DNA of 64,000 nucleotides. It comes from Isoetes taiwanensis (taxonomy: Eukaryota > Streptophyta > Lycopodiopsida > Isoetales > Isoetaceae). A program made the translations under genes and the position numbers. Below, one piece after another: positions 13,497 to 23,768 of the stretch (its first letter is position 1; every line of letters starts with the position of its first letter). The notes under the pieces were generated by a model. It was given only the letters and a program-made list of their open reading frames with translations. It did not search any database and had not been told where the DNA came from. Location: the NCBI GenBank assembly GCA_021234155.1, contig JAJEKV010000003.1:17284386-17348385 (forward strand). Reading direction: 5' to 3'.

Positions 13497-14649
13497 TCAC
13501 CAATATGAATCCTTGCCAGCTGTCCCTATTACTTCAAATGGTCCCTCCCAAAGATTTTCGAATTTTGTTGCCATATCTTCCCTTGCTTTGTTCCACTTTA
13601 ACACTAACTCTCCTTCTTTCAAGACTCCCTGTAATTTATGTGCTGCTTTGAAGGCTGCAATATCCTTGGCCTTTTTCCTTATTATTGCATTCTCAGCCTC
13701 ATATCTATGCTCCTCAAGCTGCATCAATCTCACAAATCTGTCTTTTAGAGCATTATCCATTTCCAAATTTATCTGATAGGCCAGTCTGAGTGATGGAAGC
13801 TCTAATTCTATAGGCAATACTGATTTTATCCCATACACTAAACTGAAAGGGGTGTGCTTTGTAGCCACTTTGATGGTAGTTCTGTATGCCCAAAGTGCAT
13901 CATGAAGTTTCAAATGCCAATCCTTTCTTGAAACACTGATGGTCTTCTTCAGGATTGACTTGAGAGTCTTATTGGTTGACTCTGCCTGGCCATTTTCCTG
14001 AGGGTAATAGGATGAACTCTTGGTGTGTTTGACTTTCAAGGTGGCTAGAAGTAATGCAATTGTATGGTTGATGAATTGGCTGCCTCTATCAGAAACAATT
14101 TTGAAAGGGATACCAAATCTGGCACAGATATTTTCATGTAGAAACCTTGCAGTAGCTTGGGCATTGGCTTCTCTCAAAGGAATTGCCTCTGCCCATTTGG
14201 TAAAGTAATCGCTGGCAACTAATATAAACTGGTGCCGAAATGAGGAAGGTGGGTCTATGGGGCCTATAAAATCCAGTCCCCACATTTGAAAAGGTCCAGG
14301 GGAAATTATGGCAGTCAGGGCAGCTGGTTGCAAGGTTCTTTTGCCAAAAATCTGGCATTTGTGGCAGCATTTTATAGCTTCATAACAATCCTTAAAGAGA
14401 GTAGGCCAAAAGTATCCTGACCTTAAAATCTTTTTTTTGTTGTGTTCACGCAAAGTGTCCCCCACAAACTCCCTCATGACACGCCTCAATTATCATTCTA
14501 GCCTCTTCCTTATCCACACATCTCAAAGAAGACTCTGCCTTGTCAACTTTGCATAGGATCCCCTCAATTAGACTGAACTTCTTGCATTTGTCCCTAAATC
14601 TCCTTTCTTGACCGACACTCAAGTTCTTAGGTAACTCATTGCTTTCCAA
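13497..14649 (-). pseudogene. gypsy unit 2 integrase
   Basis: The integrase joins retrotransposon DNA to the genome. The main open frame (14489-13497, 330 residues) holds the second half of the zinc finger (CCHKCQIFGK), the three core acidic residues in LDFIGP, VSDRGSQF and ENGQAESTNK, and a C-terminal part ending FENLWEGPFEVIGTAGKDSYW-like (GPFxV type), without a chromodomain. The first half of the HHCC finger (HEGVCGGHF) lies in another frame at 14649-14446, so one indel near 14450 separates them. This is the best preserved domain of the array; CAG and CTG codons that are broken in unit 1 are intact here. Confidence 0.9.
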
Positions 14650-14659
14650 ATAGTTTCGA

Positions 14660-15130
14660 TGTCAAATTGCCAATCAATGTTTTCTCGTGATCAACAGAGA
14701 TCAAGTTTGTTAGATTGTCATCAACACACAAACCATCTTGATCTTCATGCTCAAACAACACAAGTGGAAGGTAGGAGCTGGGATTCTCGATCAACTTTAC
14801 CACCTTTACAAAGAATATCATAAGCTTGGATCTTACAAGCCCACCGCACAATTTGGCCTTTGGCTGCTTTTTTTTTGCAAATAGGAGTGAGAAAGGATTT
14901 TGCCTCATGAGCACTTGCACCCCATTGTTTTGCGTAAGATGTCCTTGCCTTTCTATCAAAAACATCGTGGCTGCTGCACTCTTCTCCAACCTCGGATATC
15001 TAATCTCAAGATCGCACCACATTTTGCTTGCAAAAGTAATCACATGATCCCCTTGTAACAAAGCCACACCAATTGCTTTCTTTGTCACACTGATGTAAGC
15101 TTTGAAGGGCTTCTCTAGATCAGGAGGTTT
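14660..15130 (-). pseudogene. gypsy unit 2 RNase H that lost catalytic Asp (connection/tether)
   Basis: The region follows RT and has the Ty3 RNase H framework (GVALLQ, ITFASKMW, RYPRLEKSAAA, QNPFSLLF). The usual start of the domain, y-D-A-S with the first metal-binding Asp, reads AYISVTKKAIGVALLQ here, with Ser in place of Asp, in both units of the array. The later Asp of the TDH-type motif is also absent (MRQNPF). By analogy with retroviral connection domains it probably keeps structure but not catalysis. Frames shift near 14850 and 14650. Confidence 0.75.
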
Positions 15131-15373
15131 TAGCAGGATAGATTTGCAAATGGCATCAATGATTTTGTCAAAAGAATTTTGGCATTGCTCATCCCAATCT
15201 ACTAGGATGTGTTTGCTTTCACTTTTGAGAACTTCCCAACCTTTGTGAGGCCGAGATTGGGCTTATGGTGTGGGAAAATGAGGGACATACATTCTCAAGA
15301 AGCTGGTCATCCCTATGAAGCTCTTAACCTGTTTGAGGGTTTTTGAGGTGTCAATCTCCTTAGGGCTTCAATC

Positions 15374-16327
15374 TTATCGTCGATATTTGAACTCCCACAG
15401 AGACACTACATGCCCAAGCAATTCCCCTTTTGATGATAAAAAAACACACTTTTTGGGGTTCAAACTCACTCCCCCCTTTCTACACAAGTCAAACAACATG
15501 GTTAGCATATCAAAATGTCTTTCCAGAGAAGTTCCCAAACAAAGATCATCCAAAAATACACGAAAAATGTTAGCTGGCATTTCTTTAAAAATTGCATCCA
15601 TGGCTCTTTGGAATGTTGCAGAAGCATTCATCAATCCAAATGGCATTCTTTTCATGGCAAATGTTCCCCAAGGTGTGATAAATGAAGTTTTTGGCTGATC
15701 ACCTTCCTTGATGCTTATCTGATTAAAACCTGAAAAGCCATCTAATAATGAGTAAATTTCTTTACCTGCTACAGCATGCAACACCTCCTCCAGAAATGGC
15801 AAAGGGTAACAATCTTTGACAGTAGCTTTATTTAAATCTCTATAGTCTATGCAGATCCTAATGGCCTTGTTTTTCTTTTCAACAGGAACAATGCAAGATA
15901 GCCATTCAGGGTTCACAATTTCAGTAATCACACCTGCATCTTTCATTTTGTATAATTCTTCCTTGATTAGACCTAATAGAGAGGCATTGATTCTTCTTAG
16001 CTTTTGTATGACAGGTTTCATACCTCCCTTTATTTTAATTTCAAATTCACAAATGTTTTTGTCAATTCCCACCAGCTCATCATAATTCCAAGCAAAGACA
16101 TCCTTCCAATCATCAAAAAATTTGGTAACCAAAGCATTATCCTCTTCTCTGAACAAATCTCCAACATATAACACCCTATCTAGACCCTTCTTATTGACCT
16201 TGACTTCCCTTACCTGCTTGTCTTCACTTGCATTGATTACCAGGATGGGGTATAGCTGTTGCAGATCTCTTCTCACAAGTTCCTCCTCTTGAATTGCTCC
16301 CTCAGCCAAATGTTCCAAAGAGCACAC
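15374..16327 (-). pseudogene. gypsy unit 2 reverse transcriptase
   Basis: An open frame of 317 residues copies RNA to DNA. Upstream linker DVFAWNYDELVGID, then fingers (RICIDYRDLNKATVKD), palm (LLDGFSGFNQI; MPFGLMNASATFQRAMD) and the catalytic FLDD (VFLDDLCLG, about 15541-15560), then LNPKKCVF and LLGHVVS. All core motifs of Ty3-gypsy RT blocks 1 to 5 are present. The frame is lost at the right-hand end near 15380. The FLDD form and the linker are typical of the plant Tat/Athila branch, as I know the family. Confidence 0.92.
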
Positions 16328-16735
16328 TTCAAGACAACGAGTTCTGCTTCACCATTCTCGCTCCCTTGAACATGGCAGAGTTCCTGTGTATCAAAATCCT
16401 TCGGTTCCAAAGATGGCTTGACTTTTGAGCTGCAACATGTCCTCATTCTTGGCCTGATATTCTCCTGATATTTGCCTACAGACGAGCTGAGAGTCTCCAA
16501 AGATGATCACATTCCTGATGTTTAGATTTTTTGCCTCTTGAAGACCTGCAATCAATGCCTTATATTCTGCCATATTAGAAGTGACATTAGGATGAATTCT
16601 TCCTACTTTAGCCAAAGAACCCGCTTTGAGGCGCCCTTGAGAATAGCAAAAGCGAAGATGCCACATTAAGCCTTTTGGAAACACCACCATCAAACCATAA
16701 ATAAGCAAAATTACTCAACCTGGTTGAAGCCAACT
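16290..16735 (-). pseudogene. gypsy unit 2 extra archaeal-type RNase H, upstream of RT
   Basis: Between protease and RT lies a second RNase H with all expected motifs. FDGGVSKRL gives the first Asp (about 16700), SNMAEYKALIAGLQEA the Glu (about 16555), FGDSQLVCRQISGEYQ the second Asp (about 16490), and a last motif reads NGEAE in this unit and NGEAD in unit 1. The MAEYxALxxGLxxA...GDSQLV signature belongs to the prokaryote/plant RnhA-like (archaeal-type) class, not the Ty3 RNase H class. It would cleave RNA in RNA-DNA hybrids. Frames shift inside the domain near 16640 and 16400. Known extra RNase H domains in Tat/Ogre elements usually sit after RT-RH, so the place is unusual. Confidence 0.85.
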
Positions 16736-16739
16736 CCTT

Positions 16740-17474
16740 TGAGATTTTTATGCTAGACTCCAACTCTACTGTATCCAGTTCAAATTCTCCACATGGATGT
16801 GATATCAACATTTCTTCTTCAATGAAATTCATGCTTTCAAACTCTCCTATCTTATTATACAATGTTACCTTTTTCTTGCCATTTGAGATGGTACATTCTC
16901 CTTTTGACCACACAGGCCTAGCATCTACTGTAGAAAGCCACCTTCTGCCCAAAAGTAAGTCATAAATATCTGATTTGTCCCCTATTCCTTCAAAAGCAAC
17001 CACCACAAAGTTAGCTGCAACCATTATTCCTTCAACATCAATAGGCACATTGCTAACTATTCCCACTGGATTGATTTTAGAATTAGAGAAAGATTTCAAG
17101 ATCATTGAGCCTTCTTGTTCACTTCTAGACCACACAGCCTCATGACATGGTGTGGCATCACGCTCAAGGGTGATCCTCCATCTAGCGTAACTTTGGTTAA
17201 TATTTTCCCTTCCATTTTAGCAACACAGTGAAAGCTCCAGATCACTATCTTCCTGGGTGAGCATGTGCTCATCAATGTGATTTGTCAGGGCAAACTCATC
17301 TTCCTTAGTAAGATTGAGCACCTTTCTTCTGTAAGAAGGGGCTATCTTGAGCAGGGTCAGCAAATCTACACAGATTTTAGAATTCTTCAATAAATATTCA
17401 AAATCCTCACAGTCTTTTTCCTTCTTGACAAATTTTTGAGCAGGAGGAGGAGGCACAACCAATCGCTTGCTCAA
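16740..17474 (-). pseudogene. gypsy unit 2 protease
   Basis: This aspartic protease matures the polyprotein. The active-site loop reads TLDGGSPLSVMP (about 17170-17200), the DGGS form common in plant Athila/Tat elements. The later YDLLLGRRWL motif is at about 16940-16970. The N-terminal extension is charged and Lys-rich (FVKKEKDCEDFEYLLK, about 17420). A frame break lies near 17215-17135. Confidence 0.85.
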
Positions 17475-17479
17475 AGATC

Positions 17480-18690
17480 TTTATGTTTCAAAATCTCAAC
17501 TTCTTCGGGCTCTTTGGTTCTTTCTCTTTGGCATTATTCATCCTTCCGGTGTGGATGTACCATAATCTCCTCTTGCTCTTCAACTTCCCGCACAAACCTT
17601 ATAGATGCACTTGGTTCACCAATTTTAGATTTTTCTTGTCCGGCAAAATATTCCTTGACACTTTGCATCTATCCTCGTAATGTCCTACAAACCTTTACAA
17701 AATTCACACACGGGGGCATTCTTTACCAAAATGACCTCTTTTTCCACACCTAGTGCATGGCCTATACCAGCAATAATCGGAAGAATGAGTATCTCTAAAG
17801 CAAAGGCACACATGGGGGTAAGTTTTCTTTTCAAATTTTGAGTTCTTCAACTCTTGCAGCTTGTTTAGTTACCTCAACCAATGCCTCGGATACCTTGGTG
17901 ATCTCTGCTCTTACATCCGCCGCAGGAGCCTCATCATCTTCCATCTTAACCTTTTTCTTTTCCTTTTGATAGCATAGACAGTACAGTGCCGATCCCATAC
18001 ACTCCTCGCTCATAATCTGAAAAAAGGATCACTTGGTGAGTGCATTTCATCCGTAAGTATGATATCATATCAGCAATTTCAAGAGCTTTGGTGAAAGCCT
18101 TGTGTATTGTATCAAATCCCTCCCGTTTTGAATCTTCAAAAGCTTTCAGATATTCTTGGTCTGCTGCTCAATCCCCGATAAAAAAGCCACTAGATGCAAT
18201 GTATGGTTAGGAACATGATTGATTTGGCATTTGACAAGATAGTGATTGAATCTTTCGACATATCACGCACACTTTCACCATGTTTGATGCGAAAAGTTTG
18301 CAACTCAAATATTAAATCTTGAGGGTCCAAGACTCTTCCAAACCTTGCTAGAAACTTTTTACCAGTTCTTCCCAAGAATTGGTGCCTAAACCTATAACAT
18401 ATTCTAACCAAGCCCTTACCTCATCATTCTTGAAACATTTCTTAAACTCGAAAAACTTACGACCTTTTTTTTTGTGACCATATTCTTGATAGTATTCTTC
18501 AAAGGTCTTGAGGAAATTGTTGGCATTCATGCTCTGGATCAAAACAGAGGACCGGAGTAGGCACATTTAACTCGAAGTATTGATAAGGCATGCCTGCAGC
18601 TGCTTGTATGGTGACAAGGGTGTAGCAAAGAGCTTCCCCGATTATCCCGTGTCTCAAGAGGGCTCGGATGTCTCATTAACTCTTCTTGGT
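17480..18690 (-). pseudogene. gypsy unit 2 gag
   Basis: The capsid-like part is at 18566-18190 (TFEEYYQEYGHKKKGRKF, then NSWEELVKSFLARFGRVLD in a shifted frame), which resembles the retrotransposon Gag core. A charged coiled region (EAPAADVRAEITKVSEALVE) is at 18013-17831. The two-knuckle CCHC region at about 17780-17660 is recognisable from unit 1 but frame-broken here. Gag would package the element RNA. Confidence 0.75.
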
Positions 18691-18736
18691 GCCATGAGTC
18701 CAGATTCCAGAAGATGATCTCAGAGAACCTCCAAAA

Positions 18737-21228
18737 TGTTGAAGGTATTCCCGGCAAAACCTTCAACCTCGGTGGTTTAGAACCTCCAGGTTGCTTAAGG
18801 CAACCACTCTGAGTGCAAAAGTTCCAGAAAGAATCACAAAAAATCACTAGGAGTGTGTTTCCTCAAGAGAAAAAAAGTCTCGCCTCACAAAATCTCTTGC
18901 GTAATGTGATCTATGGGGCTATGGGTGTGGATATCACTCCTTGATGTTCTCAACACTTGTCACTAACAGATCGCAAAAAAGCTCAATGAGGTCGAGTAGG
19001 CTAGGGGGGGCGAGATTCAAATCATCGACCCACCAATTTTTGGTCAATATCCCCGACAGAGCCGATATTTGGAACTCGATATTGGTGATGAATTTTTGGG
19101 ACTATCAACTCTATCTTTCTCGATTTGTCTCCACACACCAGGCCAACTATTCTTTCTGACCAGAAAGGATCCAATTTTTTCTTTTGATAATTCTTAGCCT
19201 AAGACTGTAAGAAGAAAATGTTCTTGAAAGATACTGTTTTGTAAGGGTCAACTGCACGTGTATCTAATGCTGTCTACTTCCACATACTTTGTTTGACAGG
19301 ATTGAAGTTCAAACAGTGGCTCTCCCATGCTCCACACCTGTTGTGCAATACCTCATGTTCTAACAATGCCAACTTTCCATTGCAATGCAGGGATTTGGCT
19401 TTTGCACTTTCTAAGGGTTTGTGATACAGGTAGACAAAACACAGCTAGCAATGTGCACGGGCACTAGATACTCACGCTATGACAATAAAGCTATGATAAT
19501 TTTGCTTTTTTGAAAAGATCACAAAGCAACTCAAACAAACTGCTGCAAAGGTCGGATTTTCAATTGAATCAGTCACTCAGAAGATACAATATAACATCCC
19601 AAGCTCGGGGTCTTGGGCACAGGATCAAATAGGTGCACATAAAAAATCCGGAGAATTAAGTCAATAATCCGGATCAAAGGTAAACTTAGGAGGTCAGGAT
19701 CAAGCTCAAGGTTGTCAAGCCGGTCCTTCTTCAAAGCCAAAAAATCTTCTTTGCCTTCAAGCCCTCAAACTCTTCTCTCGGCGAAAAAATCCCCTTTTGT
19801 AGAATGTAATTGTCCGCTTGAAATCTTCATCATTTCTTTCAATTCTTACGTCTTTTTAGCCCGCACTAAGTATTCATGGCATTAATCATAATGATTCTAA
19901 GGTTTTAGGTGCTGAATTAATGGTTTGTTAGGTCGCTCTGAACGGATCTTGGCATTTTCCAAGTTTAGGTTTCGGCAAATTCAAGAGAAATATCCCACAG
20001 TGCCCAATTCAATTTAGCGCACAAAGTATATAAGGCCCAAAAATTGATTTCTTCTCGATTATGCGCAAAGTGTCCACGTGGGATTCGGTACCTCCACCGC
20101 CCACACGCCCTGGATGCTCCACGCCAAGGGGGGATTGGCTTGGGAGAGAAATTAGGGCTGGGGGGGTAGATAGGAAAAATTTTGCACCCCTTACACCCTA
20201 TGGCACGATTCCCTAGAACACATATACCATGCCTAAAATAAGGCCTTTTCTCGAAATTCTTTTTTTAGGGGAATCTCTTTTTGTGCCCTATAATATTCTC
20301 GGGGTCTTTTTTTCACCATAGAGCTCTTTGGAGTTTGGAAAAAATTTGGGGAGTGGATGAAGTGGCATTTGAAACACATGGCATGGCTAGGTAGTGTGAC
20401 ATGGCCAATGGGAATGATGACGTGTCAGCCCACTTGAATTTGAAAATTCTCTCTAGTCAAAATTTTTAGAATGATGTGGAGATGATGTGTGTGAATGATG
20501 AGGTGTCAAAAGTGATGTGGCAACAATGATATTTTGAAATGAATTTTGATTTGAATGAGAGTTTGAGATGAAAAGGATGAAATGGTGATGGGTGTAATGT
20601 GTGTAGTAAGGTGTAGGGGGACTTGGTACATCTAGTGCTCATTAGGAAGCCAAAAATTTTGTGGAGCATCTTTGAAGCATCTTTGAGGCATATTTGAATT
20701 TTTAGCATTTCCCTTAGGGATTTTGCAAGCCTCTCTACATTTTGCTCAAGTTGCATGGAATGTTGACTTCATAAGCAAAGTTATGACTAAGTCAAGTCTC
20801 TCTTGAACTAGTGGATGATGAAGCAAGTGGGTGTTTTATGAAGGTGTATTTTGACTAGAAAGAACTTTCAAGGTCAAGTTTGACTTTGGGAGGTATATGA
20901 GGAAGGAGTCAAGGTTCAATGCTATTTGGGATGGTGGAGTGGATGAGGATGGAAATAAAAAAAAATGCCAAAGATGCCAAGCTCATAAATGATTACATAC
21001 CATGGAATGCTCTTCAAGGGGTCTTCTTTCTCTTCTTCTCTACACTTCCTATGCTTGTTTGACCTTTTGCATCTCTTGAGTGACTTGAGTCAATTGTCCT
21101 TCCTTTGCTCTTCAAACTTGAGTGTATGCTAGTGAAGCATTCTCCTAATATCTTGCAAATTGAACCAAACTGATAGGATCAGTACTAATATATGCTTGGC
21201 TCTTACATGCTGCCATAGCATGGCAGCA
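18737..21228 (-). repeat. gypsy array LTR 3 (5' LTR of unit 2)
   Basis: It starts TGTTGAAGG after the internal leader (CCTCCAAAA) and ends GGCAGCA, right before target repeat CCATG at 21229-21233. In element orientation the LTR reads TGCTG...CAACA. The outer end is a perfect palindrome arm, TGCTGCCAT-AGC-ATGGCAGCA; LTRs 1 and 2 differ in the last three bases. The possible primer site on the minus strand (TTTTGGAGGTTCTC after CAACA) does not match a tRNA I recognise. Confidence 0.88.
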
Positions 21229-21230
21229 CC

Positions 21231-21888
21231 ATGAATGATGTAAAGGAGGACCAGCAAATGCCAATGAACCAACAACCTGTTGATTACTTGTGCAAACACA
21301 AATGCTTTTCATACATCGACCTCTGCTTACAAGAATCCAAAAAGAAGATAGAAATGTATGGAACCTGCATTAGGGTTAAATCTAGCACCTACATGTGGAC
21401 CAGCCCATTGAAAGAGATTAATCTTGCAGAAGTTTGCAAATTAAAGAAAGCCCTGCATCCAAAGGTACAAATGTTTTCTTGCATAACGTACGTAGGTTTT
21501 GCACAGATCTTCACAGACCTATCTTCAGCTCATTATCATTTTTGTGGTACAAAAAAACAGGGCCATGAATGATTTAAAGGAGGATTAGCAAATGCCAATG
21601 AACCAACAATCTGTTGATTACTTGTGCAAACACAAATGCTTTTCATACATGGACCTCTGCTTACAGGAATCCAAGATGAAGATAGAAATGTATGGAACCT
21701 GCATTAGGGTTAAATCTAGCGCCTACATCTGGGCCAACACATTGAAAGAGATTAATCTTGCAGAAGTTTGCAAATTAAAGAAAGCTCTGCATCCAAACGT
21801 ACAAATTTTTTCCTGCATAACATACATAGGTTTTCCACAGATCTTCGCAGACCTATCTTCAGCTGGTCCCTGTTCAGTTTTATGCTGA
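21231..21888 (+). repeat. Tandem duplication (about 345 bp) with two related unknown frames
   Basis: Two adjacent units (21231-21572 and 21566-21888) encode nearly the same peptide in frame: VDYLCKHKCFSYIDLCLQES, EMYGTCIRVKSS, EINLAEVCKLKKALHP. The first frame is 113 residues from ATG 21231; the second starts at 21592 with 98 residues. A remnant of the preceding unit end (TTTGTGGTACAAAAAAATAGGGCCATG) lies left of the gypsy array at about 1758-1784, so the array inserted inside this repeat. Conservation of the protein reading between copies hints that it was once coding. I do not recognise the family. It belongs to the unknown element that interrupted the copia gag. Confidence 0.6.
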
Positions 21889-22073
21889 AAGTTCTGTGCA
21901 GCTGGTTTTAGAATGGTCTAAGCAGGTTGCTGAATGCCGGCATCACCTGGAAATATATGTGGCTTCTAAGACATCATTTCAAAGGGAAACGAACCTGTTG
22001 GATTGCCGCTGCAGCTGCTGGTCGACCGAAAGGCATGTTATGGTGGGAAAGCCTACTCTTGAAAAGGGAAAGC

Positions 22074-22320
22074 CTGCTCCTGCCAAGTTCAGAAAGGGAA
22101 TTTAAAGCTTGTATCCAAACCCTGCTCCTTGTTCTGTGTGTATCAAAGAGGAAGACTTACCCTAGAAACTAAGACCTCGATTATGGAAAAGCCTGCTCCT
22201 GGAAAGAAGAAATTGCACAGATATGTCAGAAAGGGGATTCAAAGCTCGTAGCCAAACCCACCCGGCTCCTTTTTCTCTGTGAATCAAAAGCAAGCCTTAC
22301 CCTAGAAACTAAGACCTCGA
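22074..22320. repeat. Imperfect direct duplication of about 125 bp
   Basis: Both halves run from CCTGCTCCTG through AAAGCTTGTA/AAAGCTCGTA to CTTACCCTAGAAACTAAGACC; the second copy ends near 22320. The bases after it (22321-22866) show only short CTAGCTAGGTAG repeats and no recognisable gene. Confidence 0.6.
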
Positions 22321-22871
22321 GGTCTGCATGTTGTAAATTGTCTCTGAATTATATCTTAGATACAAACAAGTAACTAGCTAGGTAGCCAAGCTAGCTAGGT
22401 AGGCAAATCGGCAGCAAAGGTGAAAGAAACGGCAAAGAAATTCAAGCAACACAAAATCCGTTACGTTCAAGTCCTGCTCATTGTTCCACCGCATAAACGA
22501 AAAATACTGATCGTTCTATGTTTTTAACACTTTGGCCTTTTTTAGCACGTCCCAATAATAATTATCTACATGGCTTTTCAAACATTATTCATATGAATGC
22601 CATCATTGCATGTAATTATAGTAGCAAAAGGGGGGGGCTTCCATTATGAGCCCTTGATCTCGAACTATAGAGTTGATCTACACCATTAAAATTATAGGGG
22701 AAAATTAGACAACACAAAAACTATACAAATATGAGGCTAAAATATAGTGCGCACTCTAGATGTACGCATTAGTACGTTTTTTGAAATACGCCCATGAAAT
22801 CATATGAAAACCATGCCAAAAAGCGTATAAAATCACAAAAAAAACCCCCTGTTATAATGCTACATATTCAA

Positions 22872-23748
22872 GTTTGGAAACATGGGATTAGGCAAGTGCT
22901 GGAGTTTGAAAATTTATGGTATCTCATTGAGGAAAGCAATGTTAACACAGGTGTAAGTTCTGAGAGTTCGAGTGCTGAAGGAGCTGAAAGCTCAACTGCT
23001 GAAAAATCCACTGCAGGTGATGGAGGTAACATGGCCACTGTTGCATCTAAAATAATTGCAGGTCCAGCAGACAAATTGAAGATAATGGAGGCTCAAGCAA
23101 TTATTACAAGTAAAGTAGGAGCTGCTATCAAACTCAAGTTAAGAGGTATGAGTCCTAAGGATATGTGAAAATATATGGTGAATCAATATGAGATTAAAAC
23201 GTCTTCTCAGATTGATGTTTTAGAAAAACAACTTAGGAAGTTGAAGCTATATGAAAAAGACAATTTGACAGAGTTTTTAGAGAAGTTTGACTCTATTATA
23301 GCTGATCTTGATGGGGCAGAAGTTATTCTAAGTGAACACTATCAGATTTTGTCATTGGCTAGGTCAGTCTCATAATAGTCAATTGTCTACCTTGATAAGA
23401 AATGTTGCAAGATCAAAAGAACATGATGTTCAAATGATTAGGACTGAGTTTGAGCAAAGAGGAGTTGAGTTAGATGACAAGGAAAATTCTGCTGAAGTCT
23501 TGTTTACTGGAAAATTTAAAAAAGGTGGAAATACTAATAAAGAGAAAGTGGGGCCATGTTATAATTGCAACCAGTTTGGTCATCTTAAGGCTGAGTGCCC
23601 AAATGAAGGCAGAATGATAAGATGTTATAACTGTGATGGAAAAGGTCATGTGCAGCAAACTGCCCCAGTCCAAAAGGAAATTTTGGGAGAGGCAGAGGAA
23701 GAGGAAAAGGTTCTAACCATAAGGGTGGATTTGGAAGAGGAAAAATAA
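22872..23748 (+). pseudogene. copia gag, main part
   Basis: It continues the Gag frame broken at 678 (VWKHGIRQVLEFENLWYLIEE). An acidic Ser/Ala-rich segment follows (residues near 22950-23040), then the UBN2-like core (IMEAQAIITSKVGAAIKLKL). TGA at 23166 replaces the expected Trp of SPKDMWKYMVNQYE. After 23376 the frame shifts, and the rest (SQLSTLIRNVARSKEHDVQMI) continues in the 23332 frame. The CCHC knuckle CYNCNQFGHLKAEC is at 23557-23598. A second one is incomplete (CYNCDGKGHVQQTAP), having lost its last Cys. Gag forms the virus-like particle. Confidence 0.88.
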
Positions 23749-23768
23749 TTCAGAGGGGGAATCCAACC

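Larger units (their letters stand above)
1785..21228 (-). mobile_element. Tandem Ty3-gypsy array: three LTRs, two internal regions
   Basis: Three copies of one 2.48-kb LTR (1785-4262, 10257-12731, 18737-21228) alternate with two copies of the same internal region. All read on the minus strand, so the 5' LTR is the right-hand one. The whole array is flanked by CCATG (1780-1784 and 21229-21233), and joining the flanks restores a host sequence seen again intact at about 21540-21580, so it behaves as one insertion. Domain order in each unit is GAG, PR, an extra RNase H, RT, RH, INT. The unit resembles the Tat/Ogre-like non-chromodomain branch (protease DGGS motif, DVFAWNYDEL before RT, extra RNase H). 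Unequal LTR-LTR recombination is the simplest origin of the array. Confidence 0.9.
679..22866. mobile_element. 22-kb composite insertion inside copia gag, TSD TTCAA
   Basis: TTCAA occurs at 674-678 and again at 22867-22871, and the Gag frame is seamless when the block plus one TTCAA is removed. The block therefore arrived as an insertion with a 5-bp target duplication. Without the nested gypsy array it is about 2.7 kb: a left part (679-1784) that starts with an inverted-repeat element, and a right part (21229-22866) with tandem duplications. Its outer ends (CACACAAACC on the left, TGCTACATA on the right) are not inverted repeats and not TG...CA, so the element type is unknown. Confidence 0.7.
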
